A stretch of 64,000 bases of DNA from Psychrobacter immobilis (GCF_904846175.1 NZ_CAJGZM010000001.1:62001-126000), one strand, 5' to 3'. Positions 39,408-49,467 are shown, numbered from the stretch's first letter. Notes: generated by a model from the sequence alone, not told the origin. Program-made: numbers and translations.

Positions 39408-40478
39408 TTAGCCCATAGGAGCAGATCGAATATGAGGGGCTGGGAAAACGGCACTAAATGTCGAGCCTTTGCCTTCTGACGATTCAATTTGTAAGGTCGT
39501 ATCATATTGATAGAGAACATGTTTTACAATCGCCAGCCCTAACCCTGTACCACCTGTTGCACGACTGCGTCCGCTGTCCACTCGATAAAAACGTTCGGTT
39601 AACCGTGCGACATGTTGTGGCGCAATACCAATACCATCATCGGTGACGGCAAACCGACAGCCTTCTACAGTTTTTGCCCAACTAATGACAATATTACCTG
39701 CTTTTGGCGTATATTTGATGGCATTGATGACCAGATTGGATAAAGCACTGTTTAGATACATCTCCGAGCCATATAGACCATCATAGGTGTCTATCTGTAA
39801 ATGCAGCGTATGGCCATATTCTTGGTTATAAGCCTGCGCGTCATCATAGACATGAGTGAGCAGCTTAGTCATATCAATATAATGCAGCTCATGTGTTTCT
39901 TCGATTTCAATTCGAGACAATAGCAATAAGTCATTGACCACTCTATTCATACGCGCAGTCTGCTGCGTCATTAGCTCAAACCCGCGTCGCCATTGCCGCG
40001 GCACATCTTCCTGATCTGAAAAATTCTCCAAATAGCCCATTAGGACGGTCAGTGGCGTTCGTAGCTCATGAGAGACATTGGCAACAAAGTCGCGGCGCAT
40101 TTGCTCTAGATGTTGTAAGCGGGTCACATCATAAATAATCAGCAGTTTTTCATCGCCAAAAGGCGTAAGCTCGCACTTGAGATAACGGTTAGGGTCACGC
40201 CATGATTTCATATGCACACCATCATTGGGTGCCACCATGGTCTGATAGTATTGCTGGAACTCGGGGACGTTAATAAAATCAAAAATACTTTTGCCATGAT
40301 CCGCTGACTGCAGCAATAATAAATCTTCGGCGGCCTGATTCCACCACTCCAAACCATCATCGTCATTTAGCAAGATAACCGCATCTCGCAGTGCGCGTAA
40401 GGCACTTCTGATTTTTTTAAGCTGATCGGTGGAGTATTGCTCTATGTCCTCTTGCTCTATGTCCCTAGGCGTTATCAT
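39408..40478 (-). CDS. phoR: Phosphate regulon sensor kinase PhoR, lacking membrane anchor
   Basis: 356 residues: PAS-like domain (about 25-120), HisKA with NVSHELRTPLTVLMGYLE (His 137), HATPase with NLVINAIKYTPKAG, DDGIGIAP and GGTGLGLAIVKHVL. Controls PhoB phosphorylation in response to PstSCAB-PhoU status. The two N-terminal transmembrane helices present in E. coli PhoR are absent: the protein begins MITPRDIEQEDIEQ, and the 167 bases between phoB and phoR have stops in all minus-strand frames, so no longer start is possible. It may associate with the membrane through PhoU/PstB or be soluble. Confidence 0.9.
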   Translation of the reverse strand: MITPRDIEQEDIEQYSTDQLKKIRSALRALRDAVILLNDDDGLEWWNQAAEDLLLLQSADHGKSIFDFINVPEFQQYYQTMVAPNDGVHMKSWRDPNRYLKCELTPFGDEKLLIIYDVTRLQHLEQMRRDFVANVSHELRTPLTVLMGYLENFSDQEDVPRQWRRGFELMTQQTARMNRVVNDLLLLSRIEIEETHELHYIDMTKLLTHVYDDAQAYNQEYGHTLHLQIDTYDGLYGSEMYLNSALSNLVINAIKYTPKAGNIVISWAKTVEGCRFAVTDDGIGIAPQHVARLTERFYRVDSGRSRATGGTGLGLAIVKHVLYQYDTTLQIESSEGKGSTFSAVFPAPHIRSAPMG

Positions 40479-40645
40479 GTCTTTCTCTCTTCTCTATTAA
40501 CAGTATGATGCTTAGCACTTATTATTAGTATTTATGGTTTTTAGTTCTTATAATTTTAAATATTTATGCCTCTTAGCACTGAATCTTCTTACCGCTGTTT
40601 CGCTGCCTTATAAATAATGGGCTATTTTTCTAAATATCGATAGCG

Positions 40646-41344
40646 TCATTCAACCAGACTAGAAAACCGATAACCGGTACCGCGAACCGTTTGAATCAAA
40701 GCACTGCAATCATAAGGCTGTAGTAATTTGCGCAAGCGTCTGATATGCACATCAATCGTGCGGTCTTCGATATAGACATTGCCGCCCCATACCTGATCTA
40801 GCAGCTGGGTGCGCGTATAAGCACGCTCCGGATGACTCATAAAAAATGCCAACAATCGATATTCTGTCGGACCGATATCAATGACTTTATTATCAGCGGT
40901 GATGCGTTGGCTTTTAGGATCGAGACTAAGCTTGCCTATTTCAATTAGCTTATCGCTACTAAGTGCACGACTACGACGTAATACAGCTTTGATTCTGGAG
41001 ATTAATTCACGCGTTGAAAAAGGTTTGGTCATATAGTCATCAGCGCCCGCATCAAGCCCATGAACCTTGCTATCTTCCTCACTTTTTGCAGTCAGCATAA
41101 TCACCGGTATCTCAGCCAGCATCTCATCGCTTTTGAGCATGCGGCAAAAATCAATACCGCTTTTATCGCCTGGTAACATCCAATCTAGCAAAATCAAAGC
41201 AGGTCTGTGGTCAACCACTTGCTGATGCGCCTCTGCGACGTCAGCCGCTTGTAAACTCTCAAAGCCCGCCATCTCTAGCGTCATTACTACCATCTCACGA
41301 ATTGCAGGTTCATCTTCGACAATCAAAATCTGCTCATTGCGCAT
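40646..41344 (-). CDS. phoB: Phosphate regulon response regulator PhoB
   Basis: 232 residues: receiver with phospho-acceptor Asp 54 (ILLDWMLPGDKSG), Lys in DDYMTKPFSTREL, and winged-helix effector domain (GPTEYRLLAFFMSHPERAYT; YIEDRTIDVHIRRLRKLLQP). The GDKSG residues after the phospho-site are typical for PhoB. Preceded by its own Pho box, so autoregulated. Divergent from pstS. Confidence 0.97.
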   Translation of the reverse strand: MRNEQILIVEDEPAIREMVVMTLEMAGFESLQAADVAEAHQQVVDHRPALILLDWMLPGDKSGIDFCRMLKSDEMLAEIPVIMLTAKSEEDSKVHGLDAGADDYMTKPFSTRELISRIKAVLRRSRALSSDKLIEIGKLSLDPKSQRITADNKVIDIGPTEYRLLAFFMSHPERAYTRTQLLDQVWGGNVYIEDRTIDVHIRRLRKLLQPYDCSALIQTVRGTGYRFSSLVE

Positions 41345-41430
41345 ACTATCGCCTCATTATTGAAAGACAAAAAATTAGAAAATAAGAATACTAAGCACTT
41401 ATCAACCCCTGCCCATTAAACGGCTTAATT
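41345..41430 (-). promoter_or_regulatory. phoB leader with -10 TTTAAT
   Basis: On the minus strand TTTAAT (41420-41415) lies 10 bases after the Pho box and is the probable -10 of phoB; the leader to the ATG is about 70 bases. Confidence 0.6.
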
Positions 41431-41448
41431 ATGACAGTTTGATGACAC
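41431..41448 (-). promoter_or_regulatory. Pho box of phoB
   Basis: Minus strand GTGTCATCAAACTGTCAT: two PhoB half-sites with a CAAA spacer, 87 bases before the phoB start. Confidence 0.85.
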
Positions 41449-41709
41449 AGTAGCTCGATACTTTAAATGCTATGCCCTAACACTGCGCCTCAAGCACTTT
41501 ACTTTAAATATTCCACTTCAAACAGGGCTTTTTAATCATTGCACTTTAAAAATGTCACTTTAAAGACTTAGCCTTAAACCCTTACTCCCCCAAAAAACCA
41601 ACGGCTCATCATAACGAATTTTGCTCTAGGTATCAGCTGCAATCCGCTTAAATGACCGCTCTATTGGGCTATCTCTTTAATTGACCGACTTTTTTCATAA
41701 AAATGTCTT
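41449..41709. other. phoB-pstS intergenic core
   Basis: About 260 bases between the two Pho boxes. CACTTTAAA and close variants (CACTTTACTTTAAA, CACTTCAAA, CACTTTAAAA, CACTTTAAAG) recur at about 41498, 41515, 41539 and 41554. No coding trace. Confidence 0.5.
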
Positions 41710-41745
41710 ATTTCATCAAACTGTCATATTTGCTCGGCACAATAT
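41710..41745 (+). promoter_or_regulatory. Pho box and -10 of pstS
   Basis: ATTTCATCAAACTGTCAT (41710-41727) gives two PhoB half-sites with the same CAAA spacer as at phoB; CAATAT (41740-41745) is the probable -10, 12 bases downstream. The pstS ATG is 140 bases further. Confidence 0.82.
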
Positions 41746-41885
41746 GCTCATTGACCACCGAGCGTCTTTGCAGCAAAACATTGCTAACCAAACATCGTTA
41801 GCAATACATTACTAAAAAACTGGGCATCGACATTGTTATTCATAAACGCCCCATACTTAAATCTGATTACTTTTTAGGAGAAATA

Positions 41886-43046
41886 ATGCGTTATTCATTA
41901 ATGGCTTTAGCAGTCGCGAGTACCTTTACCTTAGCTGCTTGTAATCAAACCCCCAATAGTAATGAAAGCAATGAGCCAGCTACTTCGGCGCAATCAACCA
42001 CCGCGTCTACCGACACCGCAAACGTCCAATCAACAGACGTCCAATCGACAGACAATATATCGATGAATATCACCGGTGCTGGCGCCTCTTTCCCGCAGCC
42101 TATCTATGCTAAATGGTCAGATGCCTATAATAAAGCAACAGGCGGTCAAGTGAATTATCAGTCGATTGGTTCATCGGGTGGTATCAAACAAATCGTCGCA
42201 AAAACCGTTGATTTTGGGGCGTCTGATGCGCCAATGACGCCAGCTGAATTAAACGAAGCCGGTCTGATTCAATTCCCAACCGTTATCGGTGGCGTAGTAC
42301 CTATCGTCAACATCGATGGCGTTGCGCCTGGTCAATTAAAGCTAGATGGAAAAATGCTAGCTGACATCTATCTTGGCAAAATCAGCAAATGGAATGACCC
42401 TGTCATCGCAGCCATGAACCCTGATTTAACCCTTCCTGAAGCGGCTATTACCACGGTGTTCCGTTCAGACGGTTCGGGGACAACGTTTAACTTTACTGAT
42501 TACTTAGCCAAAGTCTCAAACGACTGGAAAGACAATGTTGGCGTCGACAAAACCGTCAAATGGCCAACCTCGGCAACCGGTGCTGGCGGTAAAGGTAACG
42601 AAGGCGTTTCAAGCTATGTGAATCGTATGAAAAACTCTATCGGCTATGTCGAGTACGCCTATGCTAAGCAAAATGGTATGTCACACGTTGCCCTGAAAAA
42701 TGCTGCCGGCAATGTCGTTCAACCATCTGCGCAAACATTCGCCGCCGCTGGTGACATCGATTGGTCAAAGCAAGAAGGCTTTTATAAAGTCATCACCAAC
42801 TCTGAAACGGCTCAAGCATGGCCTATCGCCGCCGCTACCTTTATCTTAGTCCATAAACAACCAAAAGACGCCAAGCAAGTGGCGGGCGTCCTTAACTTCT
42901 TTGACTGGGCTTATACCCAAGGCGATGATGATGCGATGAGCCTCGATTACGTGCCTTTTTCTGATACGGCCGTGGCTTTATTTAAAGCGAAATGGAACGA
43001 GGTGGTAGATAGCGAAGGTAAGCCTGTTTATACCTCAGCACAGTAA
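41886..43046 (+). CDS. pstS: Phosphate ABC transporter substrate-binding lipoprotein PstS
   Basis: 386 residues; lipoprotein signal LAAC with Cys 19, then a Thr/Ser/Asp linker (about 20-62) containing the repeat VQSTDVQSTD, then the PstS fold. Phosphate-binding segments are visible: GAGASFPQPIYAKW, SIGSSGGIKQI, FGASDAPMT and FRSDGSGTTFNFTDYL. It captures Pi and delivers it to PstCA. AGGAG lies 6 bases before the ATG. First gene of pstSCAB-phoU. Confidence 0.97.
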   Translation: MRYSLMALAVASTFTLAACNQTPNSNESNEPATSAQSTTASTDTANVQSTDVQSTDNISMNITGAGASFPQPIYAKWSDAYNKATGGQVNYQSIGSSGGIKQIVAKTVDFGASDAPMTPAELNEAGLIQFPTVIGGVVPIVNIDGVAPGQLKLDGKMLADIYLGKISKWNDPVIAAMNPDLTLPEAAITTVFRSDGSGTTFNFTDYLAKVSNDWKDNVGVDKTVKWPTSATGAGGKGNEGVSSYVNRMKNSIGYVEYAYAKQNGMSHVALKNAAGNVVQPSAQTFAAAGDIDWSKQEGFYKVITNSETAQAWPIAAATFILVHKQPKDAKQVAGVLNFFDWAYTQGDDDAMSLDYVPFSDTAVALFKAKWNEVVDSEGKPVYTSAQ

Positions 43047-43116
43047 TTCGCAACTTCATAATTGGCAACTTAGTAATTCAAAAAGAAGCAAATTGAGAAC
43101 AAGCTAACCAATGTTA

Positions 43117-43149
43117 CCAAGCAAATACTAAAAGCGTGTTTGCTTGGTG
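43117..43149. promoter_or_regulatory. Intercistronic hairpin after pstS
   Basis: ACCAAGCAAA (43117-43126) and TTTGCTTGGT (43140-43149) form a perfect 10-bp stem with a 13-base loop, 70 bases after pstS in a 280-base gap. No T tract. It could stabilise the pstS message or attenuate read-through so that the binding protein exceeds the permease. Confidence 0.65.
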
Positions 43150-43326
43150 ACGTCTTAGCCGTAGTGAACTTAACAGATAGTTGTTAGATAACACAGTTTA
43201 TTACGGTAAGACGCTAAAGCTAAAACCCCTAAGCTTTCACATAACTAAGCTTTCACACAATCAAGCGTTAATACGATTAATCATTAACACAATTAAAAGT
43301 TAGAGCGATAAACAACAGAGGCTTTT

Positions 43327-44277
43327 ATGGCAGACCTAAAATCCCAACTGGCAAAACAAAAACGCTACGATGCGGTTTTTGTCAACGCCACCAAAGCATT
43401 TGCAATATTGGTGCTCTTGTCGCTTGGCGGCATCATGCTGTCATTGATTGTCGGCGCATGGCCAAGTATCACTAAGTTTGGTTTGGGATTTTATACCAGC
43501 AATAACTGGGATACGATAAACGATCAATACGGTGCGCTTGCACCCATTTATGGGACGGTGGTCACTTCTCTTATCGCTATCTGTATTGCCGTGCCAGTCA
43601 GCTTTGGGATTGCTATCTTTCTAACGGAACTTTGCCCCAATTTTTTGAAAAAGCCACTGGGAATTGCTATCGAGCTGCTGGCAGGTATCCCTTCTATCAT
43701 CTATGGCATGTGGGGCTTGTTTGTCTTTGCGCCGTTTTTTGGTGATCATATTCAGCCTTGGTTTATTGAAAATATTGGTCCTCTACCTATTATTGGCAAG
43801 GTTTTTACCGGTGCGCCGATGGGATTAGGGATGTTTACCGCTTCGTTAATACTGGCGATTATGATTATTCCCTTTATTGCCGCCACCATGCGCGATGTTT
43901 TCTCTGTGGTGCCAGACCTGCTAAAAGAATCGGCATATGGCATGGGCGCCACTACGTGGGAAGTTATGTTCAAAATCATCTTGCCTTATACCAAAGCGGG
44001 CGTAGTTGGTGGCGTGATTTTAGGGCTTGGACGCGCATTAGGGGAAACGATGGCAGTGACCTTTCTAATTGGTAATGCCTTTAATATCAGCCCAAGCCTA
44101 TTTACATCTGGAGTGACCATTACTTCAGCGCTGGCCAATGAATTTGCCGAAGCGTCAAGTGAGCTGCATTTAGCCTCATTACTACATTTAGGGTTAATAC
44201 TGTTTATCATTACCTTTATCGTTCTATCAATATCTAAGCTGATGCTCATGCGTATTGACCAAAAAGCAGGTAATTAA
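43327..44277 (+). CDS. pstC: Phosphate ABC transporter permease PstC
   Basis: 316 residues with six predicted membrane helices and the ABC-permease EAA-type loop near [40 protein letters not shown] is the PstC/PstA hallmark; [17 protein letters not shown] near the end. CAGAGG shortly before the ATG. Pairs with PstA to form the channel. Confidence 0.96.
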   Translation: MADLKSQLAKQKRYDAVFVNATKAFAILVLLSLGGIMLSLIVGAWPSITKFGLGFYTSNNWDTINDQYGALAPIYGTVVTSLIAICIAVPVSFGIAIFLTELCPNFLKKPLGIAIELLAGIPSIIYGMWGLFVFAPFFGDHIQPWFIENIGPLPIIGKVFTGAPMGLGMFTASLILAIMIIPFIAATMRDVFSVVPDLLKESAYGMGATTWEVMFKIILPYTKAGVVGGVILGLGRALGETMAVTFLIGNAFNISPSLFTSGVTITSALANEFAEASSELHLASLLHLGLILFIITFIVLSISKLMLMRIDQKAGN

Positions 44278-44373
44278 ACACCTTATTTTAAAAGCTAACA
44301 AAACCAATCAAATCAAAACAAATTAAACACGTTATTTGCAGCCATTATTTGACCTAAGAAGGACAAACACTTC

Positions 44374-45288
44374 ATGACTTTAGCACCAGTCACTACTCAA
44401 ACTACGCAGCCAAGCCAGCCTTCTGTAAGCTTTGAAGATCGCTACAACAAGCGTCTTTATAACAAGCGCCGTTTTATTAATAGACTGGGGCTTGGTTTTG
44501 CCTTATCAGCGATTGTATTTGGTTTGTTTTGGCTGATTTGGATTTTGATTACGCTATTTATTGAAGGCTTTCAAGGTTTAATCGAGATGCCTGTCTTTAT
44601 GGCAGATACCCCGCCACCGATGGGCGAAGGTGGTCTACGCAACGCTATTGTTGGCTCAGTGATGTTGGCTTTTTCGGGCTTGGCGATTGGTGCGCCAATC
44701 GGCATGATGGCAGGCATTTATTTAGCAGAGTTTTCACATGGCAGTATGCTGGGTAAAGTCACCCGATTTTTAAACGATATTTTATTGTCTGCCCCATCTA
44801 TCGTGATTGGTCTGTTCATTTATGCTCTGATGGTCAAGGGGCAGAGCTTTTCGGGTTGGGCCGGTGCATTGGCATTGGCGCTAATTGTGATTCCTATTGT
44901 CGTGCGTACGACAGAAAACATGCTAAACCTTGTGCCTAACACACTGCGCGAAGCCGCTTATGCACTGGGTACGCCAAAATGGAAGCTGGTCAGTACAGTG
45001 ACACTGAAAGCTGCCAAAGCTGGTCTAACCACAGGTGTGCTGCTCGCTTTTGCTCGTATTACCGGTGAGACCGCGCCCTTGCTATTCACTGCGCTAAACA
45101 ACCAATACTTTAGTACCGATATGAGCCAACCGATGGCCAACTTACCCAATACGATTTATCAGTTTGCCATGAGTCCTTATGACAACTGGCATGCACTGGC
45201 TTGGGCAGCAGCGCTACTCATTACCGCGACAGTATTATTCTTAAATATTGCGGCGCGCTTTATCGGTGGCAAAGACCATAGCAGATAA
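44374..45288 (+). CDS. pstA: Phosphate ABC transporter permease PstA
   Basis: 304 residues, six helices; LLSAPSIVIGLFIYALMV and the EAA-type loop LREAAYALGTPKWKLVSTVT followed by ARITGETAPLLFTAL are PstA signatures. An N-terminal polar stretch (about 1-30, Thr/Gln-rich) precedes the first helix. AAGGAC lies 10 bases upstream. 96 bases after pstC. Confidence 0.96.
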   Translation: MTLAPVTTQTTQPSQPSVSFEDRYNKRLYNKRRFINRLGLGFALSAIVFGLFWLIWILITLFIEGFQGLIEMPVFMADTPPPMGEGGLRNAIVGSVMLAFSGLAIGAPIGMMAGIYLAEFSHGSMLGKVTRFLNDILLSAPSIVIGLFIYALMVKGQSFSGWAGALALALIVIPIVVRTTENMLNLVPNTLREAAYALGTPKWKLVSTVTLKAAKAGLTTGVLLAFARITGETAPLLFTALNNQYFSTDMSQPMANLPNTIYQFAMSPYDNWHALAWAAALLITATVLFLNIAARFIGGKDHSR

Positions 45289-45354
45289 TTAAAGGCTAAC
45301 AGAAGCACAGCTAATAGCAAAAAAACACCCCCATTTAATAAAACTTTAAAACAG

Positions 45355-46281
45355 ATGGATACCATTATGACTGATTTATTAGAGAGAAAAGCGACTAAGC
45401 CGATGACAGATACCAGCAGCAAACGCCGTTTACTGGATGACGCTATGTTTAACAATGGTCAGCATAAACAGCCAGATATCGCCCATCTTATCAAGCAAAC
45501 CATGGCGGACATGCCAGACAACATGCCGCCTGCCAAGATTACCATTCGCGATTTGGACTTTTATTATGGTGATTTTCAAGCATTAAAAAATATCAATATC
45601 GACATTCCAGAGAAAAGAGTAACGGCTTTTATTGGTCCTTCAGGCTGTGGAAAATCAACACTACTACGTACTTTTAACCGTATGTATGACTTATATCCGA
45701 GTATGCATGCTGAAGGTCAAATCACCCTTGATGGCCAAAATATCCTAGCAAAAGACATGGATGTTAATTTGCTGCGTGCACGCGTCGGTATGGTTTTTCA
45801 AAAGCCCACACCCTTCCCGATGTCCATTTATGACAACGTGGCATTTGGCGTGCGTCTCTATGAAAAACTCAGCAAAGCGGAGTTAGATGAGCGTGTCGAA
45901 TGGGCATTGAAAAAGGCGGCGTTATGGCTAGAAGTCAAAGACAAACTAAAAGCCTCAGGATTGTCACTATCTGGCGGTCAACAGCAGCGACTTTGTATCG
46001 CCCGCGGGGTAGCAACGAAACCTGAAGTATTGCTATTAGATGAGCCAACATCAGCGCTTGATCCCATCTCTACCGGCGCAATTGAGGATTTGATTACTGA
46101 TTTAAAAAACGACTATACGATTGCTATCGTGACCCACAACATGCAGCAGGCTGCACGTGTCTCCGACTATACCGCTTATATGTATTTGGGAGATATGGTA
46201 GAAATGGGTGAAACAGATCAAATATTCACCAATCCCGCCCAAAAAGCGACGGAAGATTATATTACTGGTCGTTATGGCTAA
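45355..46281 (+). CDS. pstB: Phosphate ABC transporter ATPase PstB
   Basis: 308 residues. Walker [22 protein letters not shown]-loop [19 protein letters not shown], signature [14 protein letters not shown], Walker [13 protein letters not shown] and the H-loop [14 protein letters not shown]. The [11 protein letters not shown] stretch is specific to PstB. The N-terminal 50 residues before [14 protein letters not shown] are an extension relative to E. coli PstB; starts at 45367 (MTDLL) or 45403 are possible alternatives. Confidence 0.96.
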   Translation: MDTIMTDLLERKATKPMTDTSSKRRLLDDAMFNNGQHKQPDIAHLIKQTMADMPDNMPPAKITIRDLDFYYGDFQALKNINIDIPEKRVTAFIGPSGCGKSTLLRTFNRMYDLYPSMHAEGQITLDGQNILAKDMDVNLLRARVGMVFQKPTPFPMSIYDNVAFGVRLYEKLSKAELDERVEWALKKAALWLEVKDKLKASGLSLSGGQQQRLCIARGVATKPEVLLLDEPTSALDPISTGAIEDLITDLKNDYTIAIVTHNMQQAARVSDYTAYMYLGDMVEMGETDQIFTNPAQKATEDYITGRYG

Positions 46282-46409
46282 ATTGCTGTTTATTTAGAAG
46301 CGTTATTTAATGATGATATTTAAAGCAATCATTTCTAGCAGTCATTTATCACGCTACTCATTTTGACAATATTTTTATGAGCAACATCAATACGATTAAG
46401 GAAGTAAGC

Positions 46410-47150
46410 ATGGCGATAATGGCAAAGCATTTATCAAAGAGTTTTGATAATGACTTACATGACGTGATTGAGCTGTTTATACAAATGGGTCACCTAGCAG
46501 CAGAGCAAGTCATGGTTGCAACACGCGCCTTGATAGCTGCAGATGAAGCAACTGCAAAAAAAGTGATTGCAGACGACCATCTAATCAATCAGCTAGAGAT
46601 TAAAATCGATGAACAAATCATTTTATTAGTCACCAAGCGCCAACCAGCCGCCAATGATTTGCGCTTGGTCATGGCCATTAGTAAAGGTATTGTTGACTTT
46701 GAACGTGTGGGTGATGAAGCAGAAAAAATCGCCCGTATGGCCTGTAAATTGATTGAAGATGGCGCCTCTCCAAGAGGCTATTCAGAGGTTCAGCATTTAT
46801 CCAATCAGGTGCGCTTGATGCTGCTCGATGCCATTGACGCCTTTTCGCATATGAATCCTCAGCAAGCGTTTTCGGTATTGCAAAGTGATACAGCGGTTAA
46901 TGAAGAGTACCAATCTGCCACTCGAGCCTTGATGACCTATATTATGGAAGACAGCCGCCATGTGTCTAAAGTGATTAACATACTTTGGGTGTTACGCGCC
47001 CTAGAACGGGTGGGCGATCACGCTAAAAACATTGCTGAGCTGGTTATTTTTTGCACCAGCGGCAAAGATGTGCGGCATACAGATTTTATGCAAGTCGAAC
47101 AAATCGTCCAGCAAACAACTGATGCTAGTATGAGCAATCATAGCAAATAG
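46410..47150 (+). CDS. phoU: Phosphate signalling protein PhoU
   Basis: 246 residues from ATG 46410, chosen because AAGGAAG (46398-46404) sits 5 bases upstream; an in-frame ATG at 46377 lacks a site. Two PhoU three-helix bundles: LVTKRQPAANDLRLVMAISK with FERVGDEAEKIARM, and the second copy SRHVSKVINILWVLRALERV then GDHAKNIAELVIFCTSGKDV. The (E/D)xxxD metal residues are present in both. Damps PhoR signalling when Pi is ample and controls PstSCAB. Last gene of the operon. Confidence 0.95.
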   Translation: MAIMAKHLSKSFDNDLHDVIELFIQMGHLAAEQVMVATRALIAADEATAKKVIADDHLINQLEIKIDEQIILLVTKRQPAANDLRLVMAISKGIVDFERVGDEAEKIARMACKLIEDGASPRGYSEVQHLSNQVRLMLLDAIDAFSHMNPQQAFSVLQSDTAVNEEYQSATRALMTYIMEDSRHVSKVINILWVLRALERVGDHAKNIAELVIFCTSGKDVRHTDFMQVEQIVQQTTDASMSNHSK

Positions 47151-47359
47151 CTTTCTTACGCCTTTTAGATGACTTTGGCTAGCAGTTTTTATCGCTCATT
47201 TATTCAATAAATTTCTATAAAATAATCAGTTGTTATAATGATGTAAGGATGGCAGGCGCAAGGATACACAGCAGATGTCATCACTTATAAATTCGATTAT
47301 AGTAGATAGGTCTATAGCTTATTAATAAACTGAATTTAAATAAATCGAGGGAATAAACC

Positions 47360-48061
47360 ATGAAAAGATTAGGATTAATTGTCGCTGTATCGGTAGGCTT
47401 AAGCGCTTGTGCAGGCGGTATGAACGATGGCACCATGCCGGGCAATTCAAACAACATTGTCACTCAATATCCCGTTGAAGCAGCCATGCTCAATATCTAT
47501 ACCAAAGCTCGTAGCCAGAGCTTAGTGGCGAACGTCGGCAATCAAACAGCCTCTGCAGATATCAAAGTGACACCCAAAGGCAGCATGGTATTTAATAATA
47601 AACAAGTACAAGGCGCTGAAGTAAATACCATCAATAAAGTCAACAATCAAGTCACTGATCAATCAGTCGCCATTAACTACTTTACTCTTAATCCATTGGT
47701 ATTCCATGGCTTTACTGATAGCTCAGGTAAATATTCACTATCGAATCAAACCACAACCATTCCCAAAATGGCAACGGTTGGTGCCTCTAGCAAACTGATT
47801 AAAGAGGACGTCTATGCTGATAGAAGTATGCGTCAAAAAATAGGCACTTATAATCAAGATTGGTCTTTGACCAGAGACAGTAATAATACCGCGTGGTTTT
47901 GTATAGAGACTTCAGCTAACTTACTACTCAGTAACGATCCTAATGGCAGCTCGTCAGAATGCTATAAAATCAATGCGCGCGGCGATATTTTAGACAGCAA
48001 AGTAACGATTAGTCAGCCATCTACTAATGGCTCTAAGACCATCACCTTTACCAGTCGCTAA
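47360..48061 (+). CDS. Uncharacterised lipoprotein
   Basis: 233 residues; short signal MKRLGLIVAVSVGLSAC with lipidated Cys 17, then a Gly/Asn-rich linker and a beta-rich domain (VEAAMLNIYTKARSQSLVAN, VFHGFTDSSGKYSLSNQTTT). A cysteine pair (WFCIET, SECYKI) may form a disulfide. The family is not recognised. GAGGG sits 9-13 bases upstream of the ATG. Ends before a clear terminator. Confidence 0.8.
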   Translation: MKRLGLIVAVSVGLSACAGGMNDGTMPGNSNNIVTQYPVEAAMLNIYTKARSQSLVANVGNQTASADIKVTPKGSMVFNNKQVQGAEVNTINKVNNQVTDQSVAINYFTLNPLVFHGFTDSSGKYSLSNQTTTIPKMATVGASSKLIKEDVYADRSMRQKIGTYNQDWSLTRDSNNTAWFCIETSANLLLSNDPNGSSSECYKINARGDILDSKVTISQPSTNGSKTITFTSR

Positions 48062-48142
48062 ATATCTCGCACTTAAAAGCTATCTCGAATAATTATCATT
48101 CGAATATAAGCATAAACATACATATAAACACAATCATCCTTA

Positions 48143-48173
48143 AAAACCGGTCTGCTAACAGATCGGTTTTTTT
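48143..48173 (+). terminator. Terminator
   Basis: AAACCGGTCTG / CAGATCGGTTT with a 4-base loop (CTAA), then TTTTTT; follows the lipoprotein at 47360. Confidence 0.88.
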
Positions 48174-48551
48174 AATGGCGAAATCAATACTATTACACCG
48201 TAAAACCCTACCTTCTCTCGCCTAGTCTGGCTTATTTGATATCTATACAACTTTATTCTATGAAGTTTTGCCAAAAGTTCTTTAATACCTTTTTACTTAC
48301 TTTCATCTAGCCTATTTTATGATTGTTATCTAAATCAGAACTTATATTTGCGATAACGGTTATTTATCTCATTAAGCTGACCCTTTACTATGTATATAAC
48401 TTATGGTCCTGCTACTAAAGACCCAACCTATTAAGTAGCGACGCATTGGCTCACTTGATAGCCATATTGCTGAGCATCTGACAGATAAGTTAAGACCATC
48501 AAAGTTGATAGAAATCCGTCAGTAAATAGAGCAACTTTATAGGAGAACGGC
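48174..48551. other. Intergenic region upstream of the DUF1275 gene
   Basis: About 380 bases with no recognisable structure other than AT-rich promoter-like sequence; AGGAGA is at 48541-48546, just before the next ATG. Confidence 0.4.
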
Positions 48552-49295
48552 ATGGCTAATCCAGAGGCAAACGATAGCATGAAAGACAAAGACTCAGCGG
48601 CGAAGCTCACATTTTGGCAGCGCTATCAGATTCCAGTCATGTTGACCACCGTGGGCGGCGCGATTGATACCATTGGTTTTATCGGCCTACTCGGCTTCTT
48701 TACCAACCACGTCACAGGTAACTTAGTGATGGCTGGTGGTGGTTTGGTCAAAGGCGGCGATGGTTTATGGGTCAAACTCGGCGCATTGCCAGTGTTTTTG
48801 ATTACCGTGATTATCACCAAACGTATGATCAATATAACCAGTGCCAATAAGCCCATTTTAAGTAACTTACTGTTCGCTGAGGTGGTATTTTTATTGGCTT
48901 TCTTAGCCTCTGCTGTTTACTTTGGACCTTTTGAGCAGGCAGGTACATTAGAGGTTGCCTTTACCGGTTTCTTAGGTTTGACCGCCTTTGCGATTCGTAA
49001 TACCGCTGGCAAAAGTGTGATGGGTAAAATGAAACCAACGCTTTTGATGACGGGTAATACCACGCAGCTAGGTATTGATTTATCAGATTATGTCTTCGAC
49101 CGTAACAATTGCAATATGGACAGCCTCAGACACAGCTTTACCTTGGTAGCCAGCTTTACGATAGGCGCATTTATTGGCGCCGTGCTATATATCTACATTG
49201 GTTTATGGGCGATTGCACCCTTTATCCTGCCAGTGCTATATGCAGCGATAAAAATGCGTGATAAGCAGGCATTAAAAGAAGCGACTGGTACTTAA
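48552..49295 (+). CDS. DUF1275 (YoaK) family membrane protein
   Basis: 247 residues, six or seven hydrophobic helices. VMLTTVGGAIDTIGFIGLLG, FFTNHVTGNLVMAGG and LLMTGNTTQLGIDLSDYVF are the family signature motifs (conserved G-x-x-D and TGN). No function is established for DUF1275. AGGAGA is 6 bases before the ATG. Monocistronic by flanking terminator. Confidence 0.88.
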   Translation: MANPEANDSMKDKDSAAKLTFWQRYQIPVMLTTVGGAIDTIGFIGLLGFFTNHVTGNLVMAGGGLVKGGDGLWVKLGALPVFLITVIITKRMINITSANKPILSNLLFAEVVFLLAFLASAVYFGPFEQAGTLEVAFTGFLGLTAFAIRNTAGKSVMGKMKPTLLMTGNTTQLGIDLSDYVFDRNNCNMDSLRHSFTLVASFTIGAFIGAVLYIYIGLWAIAPFILPVLYAAIKMRDKQALKEATGT

Positions 49296-49435
49296 GACAT
49301 ATCCTTACTGTACTCTTCACTTATTAAAGAGCACGCGGGAGCCTATGGCGTCGGAGTACAGTACTACTATAATCTACCGAAAGAAATCGTTAAAATCGTC
49401 TAAAATCTTGATAATTTTATCGCCCAAATAATATA
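49296..49435. other. Intergenic region after the DUF1275 gene
   Basis: Non-coding stretch between the DUF1275 stop and the terminator stem at 49436. Together with 49468-49639 it makes a 344-base gap; the second part holds the promoter of the cysteine hydrolase, with AT-rich sequence and TTGATAATTATCAATGATT near 49582. Confidence 0.4.
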
Positions 49436-49467
49436 AACGCCATGCTGGTTAGTATGGCGTTTTTTTA
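49436..49467 (+). terminator. Terminator
   Basis: AACGCCAT / ATGGCGTT stem (loop GCTGGTTAGT) followed by TTTTTT; ends the DUF1275 transcript. Confidence 0.88.
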
